Origin: Platynereis dumerilii
Taxonomy: Eukaryota; Annelida; Polychaeta; Phyllodocida; Nereididae
Assembly (NCBI GenBank): GCA_026936325.1
Contig: JAPTHN010000001.1
Coordinates: 130,301,138 to 130,365,137, forward strand
Direction: 5' to 3'
Length of the DNA stretch: 64,000 nucleotides
Part shown: piece after piece, positions 54,657-64,000 of the stretch
How positions within the stretch are numbered: position 1 is the stretch's first letter
Layout: each line of letters starts with the position of its first letter
Notes under the pieces: model-generated
The model's input: the letters and a program-made list of their open reading frames with translations, nothing else
The model's database searches: none
Told to the model about the DNA's origin: nothing
Made by a program: the position numbers and the translations under genes

Positions 54657-57339
54657 TTAGGATGCAAGAAAAAGACACAATTTCAAGTAATATATCAAGG
54701 AACCATATCCGGACCAAGGATCTCAAAATTCAAGGACAAGAGGGAAATACATGCTTCGAGAGGGAACACTTCGGATGCAAGATAAAGATACAACTTCATG
54801 TAACACATTAAGGACAACATGGAAAACATGCTTCCCAGTCTGAGCACAGACTCCTTCCTCCCCTACCCCTCCCCCTTGCTTGAACAAAAAGCACCACATC
54901 CTAAGGTTCCATCATCTGGGGTGCTCCTAACACCGAAGGGAAGTCCAATGACAAGAAGAAGAAGAAGCTCCCCCAGCATATATTGCGAGCAGTCTGATTG
55001 ATTTCAGCATGAATTGGAATCATGGGGGGGGGGGGAGAAGAATGATTTAATTACTACACCTTATATCCCAACTCAGAATTTCAATTTCTTGTGGGAACAG
55101 TTTACTCTGAGGTATAGAAGTTGGGACTACTTGTCTGGGTGTAATAATAAAAACCTTCAGTGGCAGATAAATGTTTGGCAGATTATAGGTGTCATACCCT
55201 TGCGGCATGTTTGACAACTCGGGTGACTCTGCCCAGCCTTTATACAAAACGCTATGTACTATTTATGTAAAGAAATATAAATAAAGGCCTATATATAAAT
55301 ATTGGGATCATATCAAATTGAACATTTCACGGTGATGCACCATTTCTATCAACTACTTCAACTGTAAAACATTATAGGACCTCTCTGATGTGGAATGAAA
55401 ATTGAAAACTGCCCACAAATAATAGTCAAAATGATTGATTTGTGGAATCTGCATTGTATATATTCTGTCAAGACAGTACACTACATGACTTGAAATTTTA
55501 TGTGTCTGGCTTTTACTGCCTGATTAATTCCTGATGGTAATTGTGTCATAATTTTCCTCAGTGATATGTTTGTCTACTTGCTTTCCCAAATCACACTGTC
55601 CGTCCACCAATGGTGGATGCTTAATATGCAGAGGGACAGGTACAGTCTGCATGCTTCCAGAGATAACACTTAGAATGCAAAGACATGACTTCAATTAACA
55701 TATTTTAAATGAACGTTATCCAGATCAAGCATCTCAAAGTACAAGGATAACAGAAAAAGAAGAACTTTTGACTTTGGAGACATGCTTCAATACTTCCATT
55801 CATAGACCATTTTTAACATTGATGAATTTCACTGAATGTGCACACATTATATAAAGAACGCAAGTAGCTACACTGGAAGAGGAAGAAAAGCTGAAGATCA
55901 AATCATCCACATCACCTTGCACTTGAGAAGACGATATTCCAAAAGGAGAGAATTATTGAAGAGACAATCAAAAAACTGCCCAAATGTAAGATAAGAATCA
56001 GGCCACCTTTATCAGCATTGGTCTACAAGTCTTCCCATGTGGATGACCTGCAGAAGGATTTAAGGGAAAATGGCCTTATACCAGCTTGGTTTAAAGTAGC
56101 CTCAAGACTCGAACAAATGCAACATCAGTGATTAACCAAGGAAAGTCCATCATCAAATGATCTTCAGAGTTGGTGAATTTGGGCAGTTGTCTGATTATGT
56201 GTGTGATCAGTTTTTGCAGCAGCCGCAACTGTGGTATCAAACCACAAAACCTTGTTTATAAGAAATACTTGTATAAGATTACCTCAAGTGGTAAGTAGGC
56301 AGAAAAAGTAACCAAATAACAAGTTTTAATTAGCTATACTGAAGTTTCTTCACTGTTCACTGTCCTTTCTTCTCCTGTCAAAAATCCTCTGTAATAAAAT
56401 GAAAGCCTTACAATTGTCTCATCCAACATGCGAACTGGTGTTTGGCCTCATTGCTCAGCTTCTAAAGGTTACACAGTAGAAACGCACATACCGGTACTCA
56501 CAGATAGATTGGCTGTTTTGCAATGTAAATATCACATTTTCGCGATGTTCTAGCGCCGTTTTTTGCCTATTTTCGAGTGATTTTGTATGACGGCAACCTA
56601 TTCTACTTGTTGACATTCATTATGCAACCACAATAATGGTGTGAATTGTCGTGCCGTCACAAAAATACACTGCAGTGCCACTCGCGATTTAGTTCCAGCT
56701 AATAAAGTACCATCCACACTCCTCCAAGTTAATGCATTGGTTTGTAATAGGCTATAGAACTTACTGCTCAATTCACTTCACATGCTAGATGAGACACACT
56801 GTAATGTGGACCTACTTTTATTTATTAACATATATGTAATTATGTAATAGGACTGTACATGGGATGGAGACCCACGACAAGCGGTGCCGGAAGAAAAGGA
56901 GGCCGATGGGGTGGCTAGATGAAAAAAATGGCAAAGCCGATTCATGCAACAAAATTTTGATAATGCCAAATATGAAACTTTTAAGATCAAAAGGGCTCCC
57001 CCTGTTCTGAAATGCTTGCACAGGAAATTGGTCATAGCTGCATCCATAAGCATATTCATATTGCAAATGACCTGGATCGGTAGAAGTGGGTTTAGACGAA
57101 GGGAGAGTGGACAAGAATGACACCTGCAATCAGGTCCAAAGCACGGCTCTAATATACTATGTCTCAAATATTGCAAGCGGTGGCTTTAAATACTGCATAC
57201 AAATATTTTATTTGTATGCAATGTTATTAGTAAATCTGTATCTGTTATTATGCTTGATATTTTCTCCTGCTGTGTCAAAGCTCAATACCGAAGAAACCAA
57301 AAAGTGCAAAATTCAAATAAGTTCTGTCCTAAGCTCAGG
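54657..57339. other. Middle of the palindromic element: dispersed repeats and weak exon-like frames
   Basis: A block (GGATGCAAGA.AAAGA.AC, TTCA.GTAA, then ATCTCAAA with TCAAGGA) occurs near 54660, 54773 and 55674, giving imperfect repeats of about 110 bp. A plus-strand frame at 54819-55001 is proline/serine-rich and GC-richer than its surroundings (LLTPKGSPMTRRRR). A stretch at about 55878-55986 is open and ends at AAT|GTAAGA. Neither can be tied to a family; they may be remains of the element's own gene. Confidence 0.35.
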
Positions 57340-58836
57340 CTGTCAACTTCTATCCCTTCCTATGGATAACAGGTACCCATAGGAACAAAAATAATTTTGT
57401 ATAACCTGAATATATATGTTGCCTGTGTTTGTGATTGATATATTCTCATAATCTGGCATATTTTTTACAGAAGAAACATAAAACGCCAAAAAATGTGCTA
57501 AATGCATGTACATTTTTTTCCCAAAAAGGGCTTACATTGTTTTTTCAACATTTACCACTCCCTATGGGAAACACAGTGTTCCGTAGCAACCAAAATTTTA
57601 ATATATGCATTGACTTATAATATATGTGACTTATAACTACTCACATTATGGGAAGTTTTTTTTTTTAAGAGAAGAATCCAAAATTGTGGAAAATGTGCTA
57701 TAAAGGCTGGTAATTTTTACCTATAAGCTCCATTTTAACCTTTCCCTGCAGCGATCATATATCCAAAGCATCAAAAATTTTAATGTTGTTGACATAATAT
57801 TTGTGTGTCCTGCAGTTATAAGTGGTATTTCCTCATAATTGGGCATATTTTCAAACATAAGAAACAAAGGATACGGCAAATGTGCAAAAAATTAAGGCAA
57901 ATTTACCCCAAAAATTGAGGGTGCAGTTTCAAACTTTGTCCCTCCCTGTGGGTAGCTTGTGTGTATAGCAACCAGAATTTTAACAGGTAATTACTGAATA
58001 TTTGTATGGCCTGTAATTTTATGCATTATATACCGTCATAATGCAGTATATCTATTGACAGAAGGAACAATAATTTTGAAATTTGTTCAATAAGTGACGG
58101 TAGATTTCACCAAAAATTGAGGGTGAGTTTTCAGCCTTGACCCCTTCCTGGGGGTAAAAGGTTTATAAGAAAATAGAAATATGGATACATATTAATTTAA
58201 TATTAGTGTCTCCTGTGATTATGAGTGGAATTACCTCATAATGTGGCATATGTTTAAACATAGTAAACAAAGGATGTGAATTATATGCAATAAATGAGAG
58301 TAAGTATTGCCCAAAAACGGATGGTGCACTTTTTGGCTTTGCCCTTCCCTCTGGCTAGCAGGTCTCCATAGCAACCACAATTTCTCCATATATGTTGAGC
58401 TAACTTATGTGCCTTTTTGGTATATCAGAAATTATCTTGATAGATTGAATAGTGTTGCTATAACCCTAAAATATATAAGTGCATATACTAATTTTAGGTG
58501 AATTTTTAAATATTCATCATTTTTCTTGACCCTGTTTGACCCAAAAATTAGGTCAAAGTGCATTTTTTAAATTTTTGGAAGAAACTACATAAAATCATCT
58601 TCATTAGTGACAAATTAGAGATTAATATTTAAAATATGTAAGAAGTTATGACAAAAACATTTTAAAAGGACGTGCTTTATGAAACGACTCAGAAATCAAG
58701 AGGTCATTGACCTTTGACCCCTCATAGAAAAATTTGTTCCCACTTTCAGAATGTAAAAATCATCATTTCTGAAACCTGAAAGTGTCCTCTTTCAAATGGT
58801 ACCACATTCAAGTGGTGCTCTCATGAGTAAGACCTA
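57340..58836 (-). repeat. Right arm of the giant palindrome
   Basis: The reverse complement of the left arm, unit by unit: CCATAGCAACC-type words replace GGTTGCTATGG (near 57590, 57970, 58365), and the outer end closes with CTCATGAGTAAG. Identity is highest in the outer ~600 bp (58190-58836 against 52512-53150) and falls inward. Confidence 0.85.
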
Positions 58837-59084
58837 AGCCAACATTGTCCTCTCCTTCTCCTTGACTAATAGTAAGATTGGACTCTTATTTAACCAAGCA
58901 GCAAATCAAAAATGGCATTCCATGATATAGATCATATTTTCATCTTTAAAATGAGAGCAAAACGATTTTTGTGAAGCAAATAATCATTATGTTATGCTTC
59001 TTACAGCAAGTTTTGATTGCCCAGACGGAAATTTAGTCGCCTTGGGCAAGCGGGCGAGTGCTTACTGACAACACTGGTCATGCC

Positions 59085-59325
59085 TCAATGCCACCTCCTA
59101 AATACATCACTAGTTTAACATTACCAGTGAACATAATGAAATAGATAAGTTGCCTCAGAATATTTTTTAAAACTAAGCAATTTCTTTTCTCCAGTCATGA
59201 CAAAAAAGGTTAATTTTTCCAAGCAGTCTTGAAATTAATTTCTGGTGGGAGGACTATCTCAGTTTGCCAATGTTTGATTTAGAAGTAAATAATTTGGTAG
59301 TCAACCATAATTTTTGTTCAGCGGT
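59085..59325. other. No feature recognised
   Basis: Flank of the hAT element; nothing recognised. Confidence 0.45.
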
Positions 59326-59410
59326 CTCAGCCTCGGTCTCGGTCTTGATAGCTGATGCTTCGGTCTCGGTCTCGGATGCTTATGCCTCGGTCTCGGATGC
59401 CACTGGTTTC
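59326..59410. repeat. CGGTCTCGG-rich short repeats
   Basis: Imperfect repeats of CGGTCTCGGATGCT and TCGGTCTCGG. GC-rich island in AT-rich flanks. Confidence 0.75.
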
Positions 59411-59716
59411 TTGAGACATCATAACTGTCCATAAACAGCTAAATGTAAGTACTCATCATTCATCGACTGTAAGATATTTCACTTTCCAAGAACACATTTA
59501 TGAGTGGCTTGTATTGCAGACCAAGAGAACATCTTGAGATGTTTTTACTTTCTTCTTTTTATGCATTCGTCATTGACCATACATTATTCAACCGAGTAAA
59601 CCATTGTATAATGCACATCAATTACGACCTAGTCATTGACAGATTTATGCAAATGATGCAAATACAAAAGATCCCTCACAAATGAATAATTCACTCAGGT
59701 AAATGCACTGGTATAG

Positions 59717-59865
59717 GTGACAATAAACAAACTAATTAAATGACTTGAGGTACTTCATCAAATAAGAAGATTAGGAGACCAACAGAAAACTGTCAATGAT
59801 ATGGCGAAGCCGGTTTGCGAATTTAAAATAAGAAAATTAATTTTTCCAGTACATGCCAATCTGCA
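59717..59865 (+). repeat. Dispersed repeat, second copy of 12607-12765
   Basis: Matches 12607-12765 in the same orientation, with a short deletion in the middle (near ATGGCGAAGCC). Family unknown. Confidence 0.75.
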
Positions 59866-60945
59866 AAGAACTCTAGTGAAGGCTTTGTGATGACAACTGA
59901 ACGTACACAAATTTGCCTGATGCAGAGGTGATTGCAATAAAAAATCACTGAAATACAAAAAACTGAGGTAATCTATAAAAAACGAGTACACACTTTTAAT
60001 TTCCATTAAATTCTAATTTCTATGTTTATATGATGAATGCGCTTGTGTTTTCAAAGATTTATACTAACTCCAACAGGTATACGTCACCTTTTTAGGTGTG
60101 TGACTCACAATCCTGATAACTCCCACTAACTCTGGGTAACTTTCACAACTCCCTGAAAAGAAATATCCTTGTATAAGTTATGCTATTAAATAGGATCTGT
60201 TTTTCAAGGGTATACGTCTGTCATGTCCCACACAATTTGTCGATCATATTATTGCTTAATTTATGCAATGAGACCCCGGATACATCATTGCAAGGGAATG
60301 ATGGTAATGACATGCCATTACGTCAATGTAAAGAACAAGAACAATTTTTTCGGAAAAATAATATATAGTCAGTAGGAACAATTTGGTGTGGAAATTTTAA
60401 GACAGATTTCACTCAGGGTGGTCAAGATCTATGACAACTCCAGAGTGATAATTCCAGGTGCCTAAACCTACAACTCCTTGATTCAAAATTACTAAAGGTT
60501 GTCAATGTGACATATATTGGATAAGTAAGCTGTACCCCTCTGGTAATCAAAGCTACCAGATGGTGATCATATTGACTACCTTTTGGACACTTACATAGTC
60601 AACATAGTCATTTTGATTATGATAGGATAGTCAAAAAGATATTCCATAGTCAAATTAAATCTACAAATACGGCTGTTATTTTGAAGATAAACATTTCCAT
60701 TACCATGGTAACAGTAATGCCATATGATATATTTCTTGAAAGCATGACATTAGGGCAATCAAATGTCAATGCCTTGACCATGTGACATTAAACTGTGTTG
60801 TCCAGTGCCTATTTATAGTGTCCATATTGCCGAAAAACTGCCCGTTTTAGCCATTTGACCCCTTCCCTACTGGTCATGTGACCGTTTACCCCTATAAAAT
60901 CATACGAAAGCTAAGCACCTACAATACTTAATAAATCCAGCTGAA
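59866..60945. other. No gene recognised
   Basis: Contains loosely repeated GATTACC/ATAGTCAA words (60540-60660) but no terminal repeats. I see nothing coding. Confidence 0.45.
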
Positions 60946-60949
60946 GCGA

Positions 60950-61724
60950 AATGCTTTGAATGACCATCTCAATCAGCTCAAATCTGATGATCTAAGAGCA
61001 AAGATTGAAAGAACCAAGGGAAATTCCAAAGCAATGTTCAAGGTACTGAATTCCAACCTCAACAGGAAACAAGAACTGCCTCTGCCCAATCATGAAAGCA
61101 ACAAAGACCTAGCAAATGATTTCAACACATTCTTTGATGAAAAAATCAAGAAAATAAGGTCAAAACTGGACTCCGACCACCATTGCATCACAAATGTTGA
61201 AAAATTCACGGGACATAAACTTTCTCAGTTCAAAAGCATGACAAAACCAGCAGTCAAGAAATTGATCAAAAATATGCCTGTCAAACACTGTCAACTTGAC
61301 CCTATCCCTACCTGGTTACTGCTGGAGTGTATCGATGAATTTCTTCCCATTATAACAGAGATAGTCAACACATCACTGACACTTGGGGAGATGCCCCTGG
61401 ATCTGAAACATGCACTTGTCAGGCCACTCTTGAAGAAAGGCGGACTTGATCTCATTAAACAGAATTACCGACCAGTGTCGAACTTGTCTTTCTTAGGCAA
61501 AATCATAGAAAGTGCAGTTATCAAACAATATATGGATCACTTAATTCGGAACAAACTTGATGATGACAAGCAGTCAGCCTATAAGCAATTTCATAGCACG
61601 GAAACTCTTCTTTCAAAAATCCACAATGACATCATGGTGAACATGAGCAAGGGTGAAATAACCATGCTGGTGCTGTTAGACCTATCAGCTGCCTTTGACA
61701 CGATTGATCACAATATTCTATTGA
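60950..61724 (+). pseudogene. L2-type LINE ORF2, reverse transcriptase N-terminal half (interrupted)
   Basis: Open frame from about 60956. The linker reads FNTFFDEKIKKIRS; KHCQLDPIPTWLL near residue 118 and NYRPVSNLSFLGKIIE near 170 are hallmark L2/CR1 blocks; QSAYKQFHSTETLL precedes the catalytic LLDLSAAFDTIDHN near residue 240. The frame is cut right after this first catalytic Asp block by a DNA element (61725-63924) and resumes at 63925. The 5' side is truncated near 60950. Sequence conservation up to the break is good, so the copy was fairly young when interrupted. Confidence 0.9.
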
Positions 61725-63924
61725 TAGGGGGGGGACTTAATTTGCTTTTTTGGGAAATTCAATATGTATACCAGCCCAATTTGTGCCATTGGGTCCCCCA
61801 TTAACAAAAAACCAACTTTTTTGAAAATCTGACAAGTGCTACCCCCCTTGACATATGCCTTGAAGTTTTGGTGATTTAAAACGCTCGCGAGAACATTTAC
61901 GTCTACCGCGTTAAGTGACTATTAGACGAATGACAAAACAAATACTACCATTGGATTCCTCTTGTCAAGAGCTTTAAAATGAGTACCCACATGATGGGTC
62001 TACTATGATATTTGTTGTCACAGTTATCAGGAACTGTTACTGTAAATTGCATCGAGTAGCACCTTCAGCTTAACTCGATGAAATTCAGGCAAACTTGATA
62101 AATTAGAAAGTCCAAGTGTTTTAGTGATATATCTAATACCAAGCACAACTGTTTTTCAATCTCAATTGGTATTTGAACATATTTATATTTCATGGGTTAG
62201 CCATTTGAAAACTTGTCATTGCTATATTCAGAAATACTATTGCTTTTATTCGTACAACACCTTATTGCTGATTCATTCACCTACACTTATAATCATAGAA
62301 ATGAATTCTTTGAGGTGGGCTAACAGAAAATAGCCTGTCACAATTTTGATAATTATTATTCTGCAATAAATTTAATAATCTGGAAGTATAATAAAATTAG
62401 AATATACTGCAATGTCAGGCAATCGGTTCAGGAATATTAAAGTTATGAGGAATGATATGTTCCAAAACTTATTTATAGCATAATATATTCATGTGAATTA
62501 CAGCATAGCTATTTCAAGATCAAGCCATCCATGCATGAGCAAGATATTATTGTCTAATCTGATTTAAACTTACATTCTGACAGGGCAGGCCAGGTAGAGG
62601 AGCCCTGGTAATGTGAATACTAAAAATATCAATATTCAATAAACAGGAAATTTGGATGTCTGAAAACATTGATGCTTGTGTCTGCAGTGGGATCAGACAT
62701 TCCTTGCCCACAAATTAGGACAAGTCATTTAAGTAGGCTGTCCATTCTGCAAAATTTTATATATTCAATAGACTCAGAAATCTCTAAACTAAAGCTTCAA
62801 ATCGATCATCCTAAATCAGCTAAATAGTTAAATATCAATGGATGGAATTACCCAGTCAAAGTTATGTTACAAATCTTTCATGACATGTGAATGGGAAATT
62901 GATATTGAAACCTAAGTAATAAATAAATCATTATGAATCTCTCTTGGAAGTATACTATGCATAAAGTGTCTTGTATATGATATATATGATTTGTGTAATT
63001 CTTTCTACCCTTGTAGATGAAATTTTGACCTAATTTTGCATGATTACCTTGTATTAATAATTATTCATGGCATCTATTTAGTGCAGTATATACATCAGCA
63101 TTAATTCATTTTTGTACATAGTCCATTGTGAGATTATTCTTTGCCTGGAAGCATTTGGCTTCATAACAATTAAACTTTATGAATGGCACAATACAACTAA
63201 TGATACCAGTATTTCAATGATTTGTGGAATATCTTCAACTTATCAAAGTGTTGACTTAGTGTTGTGTACTAGGGAGTCTTAGACCAATTTTCTTGTGAAC
63301 CAGAAGGGCCAGGATTTCAATAAATAAGTCAGGTCCCTTCAACCCACATAGGAAGCTTATTAACAGTTGATGTCATTCTTACTTGTCTTTGTTTCATTGC
63401 CATACAAACGCTTTACGGCACGCCGACCATAACATTCACAGTGAAAAAGAAATACCAAGTATATTATTATTTCCATTCCTAAAGGTATATTAAGCACTAA
63501 ATATTTAAAATCAATTTATTTTTGAAGACCAAGACTCTTGGCAAGAGACTTGTCTGAAAAAAAAGTACATAATTGGTAACGTTTGCTTGAGAAATATCAA
63601 TGCCAGAAGCGTTTGACATTAAAAAATTTTCGGAATGGCATTGCCTTTAGTTTATCGGATATATAGCTTCCTGGTATTCATTTTGAAGGAAATTTTCCAG
63701 AGAATCCAATTATGTTATCCTCATTGTTCTATCTGTGATGGGATCGCAGATATCGCAAACCGCGACTTTACGGAAACGTAATACATCCTAAAAACTTCAA
63801 GGCCTATGTCAAGGGGGGTAGCGGTGTTCCGATTTTCAAAATTTTTTCTTTTATGTTCATAACTCACCTAGTGGCACATTTTGAGCCGGTATACATACCA
63901 AAGTAGGATTAAGTCCCCCCCCTA
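61725..63924. mobile_element. 2.2 kb DNA element with ~150 bp inverted ends and 7-bp duplication
   Basis: Ends TAGGGGGGGGACTTAA and TTAAGTCCCCCCCCTA. The LINE is duplicated as CTATTGA on both sides (61718-61724, 63925-63931; one mismatch if read as 8 bp). Arms pair further at ATGTATACC, TACCCCCCTTGACATA and GCCTTGAAGTTTT. TAGGGG ends suit hAT with an 8-bp duplication that has since mutated; a 7-bp family is the alternative. The interior is AT-rich with no recognised transposase and includes a partial family B MITE (about 63670-63790). Confidence 0.88.
63670..63790. mobile_element. Partial MITE related to family B (10157-10659)
   Basis: Shares GTATTCATTTTGAAGGAAA and the following TTTTC with 10517-10545, and then TACGGAAACGTAA with the ATGGAAACGTAA block near 10602. 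The ends found in the full copy are missing here. Confidence 0.5.
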
Positions 63925-64000
63925 CTATTGACTAGACTGAAAAACAGATATGGTGTATGCAACTCTGCCCTCAACTGGTTCAAGTCATACATTTCTGAAC
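63925..64000 (+). pseudogene. L2-type LINE, continuation after the insertion (runs off the window)
   Basis: The frame resumes as LLTRLKNRYGVCNSALNWF followed by KSYISE, the expected next block of an L2 reverse transcriptase after the AFDTIDH motif. This confirms that 61725-63924 is an insertion. The rest lies beyond the window. Confidence 0.9.

Larger units (their letters stand above)
51976..59076. mobile_element. 7.1 kb hAT-bounded element with perfect 8-bp target duplication
   Basis: Ends CAGTGTTGTCAGTAA and TTACTGACAACACTG are exactly inverted, and GTCATGCC flanks both (51968-51975, 59077-59084). Inside the ends are short TTGGTCGCC / GGCGA and GGGCAA words. CAG termini and an 8-bp duplication are hAT features. 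Most of the interior is a large imperfect palindrome (arms about 52512-53970 and 57340-58836) with a ~3.4 kb middle in which I recognise no transposase. The perfect duplication suggests a fairly recent insertion, or selection by chance; the internal arms are more diverged. Confidence 0.92.

Noticed and set aside
52844-58501. Two near-identical 64-codon frames (52844-53038 minus, 58307-58501 plus) that look like a conserved gene pair
   Set aside because: They are the two arms of the palindrome; identity is explained by the inverted repeat, not by protein selection.
1-64000. CRISPR arrays, bacterial operons, riboswitches or ribosome-binding sites
   Set aside because: Tandem repeats here lack spacer structure, and spliced genes and animal transposons show the DNA is eukaryotic.

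Overview
The window looks like AT-rich (roughly one-third GC) intergenic and intronic DNA of a metazoan. The mix of L2/CR1-type and other LINE pieces, a Penelope-like remnant, many hAT, Tc1/mariner and CACT-ended DNA transposons, and frequent short motifs such as 'taggcctat' and 'tacatgtatg' suggests a marine invertebrate deuterostome (echinoderm, hemichordate or similar). That placement is inference. There are no operons and no intact protein-coding gene longer than the transposon ORFs.

Layout. 1-8 kb: AT-rich DNA with a possible minus-strand terminal exon (1977-2190), a 5'-truncated LINE with a long open frame (2861-5612), a minisatellite, and a Penelope-like remnant with a hammerhead-like motif. 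8.0-27.6 kb: a possible split host gene on the plus strand. A promoter-like site pair (TCTCGCGAGA, then AAGATGGCGG over the ATG at 8140) leads to six exons whose splice phases agree from ATG to stop (27546). Its largest intron holds a stack of transposons: a 9.95 kb element (16384-26334) containing a 6.0 kb CACT-ended element (17244-23256), a tandem array of tRNA-like units, a separate spliced gene end (20577-21576), and a 2.7 kb inverted-repeat element (23260-26001).

27.7-34.7 kb: a Tc1-like element with ~650 bp arms (27772-29398), then a minus-strand L2-type LINE split by a 4.3 kb element. That element carries a decayed mariner-type transposase, itself split by two hAT elements with perfect 8-bp target duplications. 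35-47 kb: LINE fragments, several MITEs, a hAT with perfect 8-bp duplications (38515-39575), and two larger inverted-repeat elements. 47-51.7 kb: microsatellites, a decayed LINE, a 20-bp minisatellite, and a two-exon minus-strand gene for a small protein with two predicted membrane segments (51629-50923). 51.9-59.1 kb: a 7.1 kb hAT-bounded element (perfect 8-bp duplication) containing a giant imperfect palindrome built of ~190 bp tandem units. 60.9-64 kb: an L2-type LINE split by a 2.2 kb DNA element with a 7-bp duplication.

The host appears to contribute at most a few small exons; the rest is mostly nested transposons. All coordinates come from reading by eye; no alignment, folding or database search was run.
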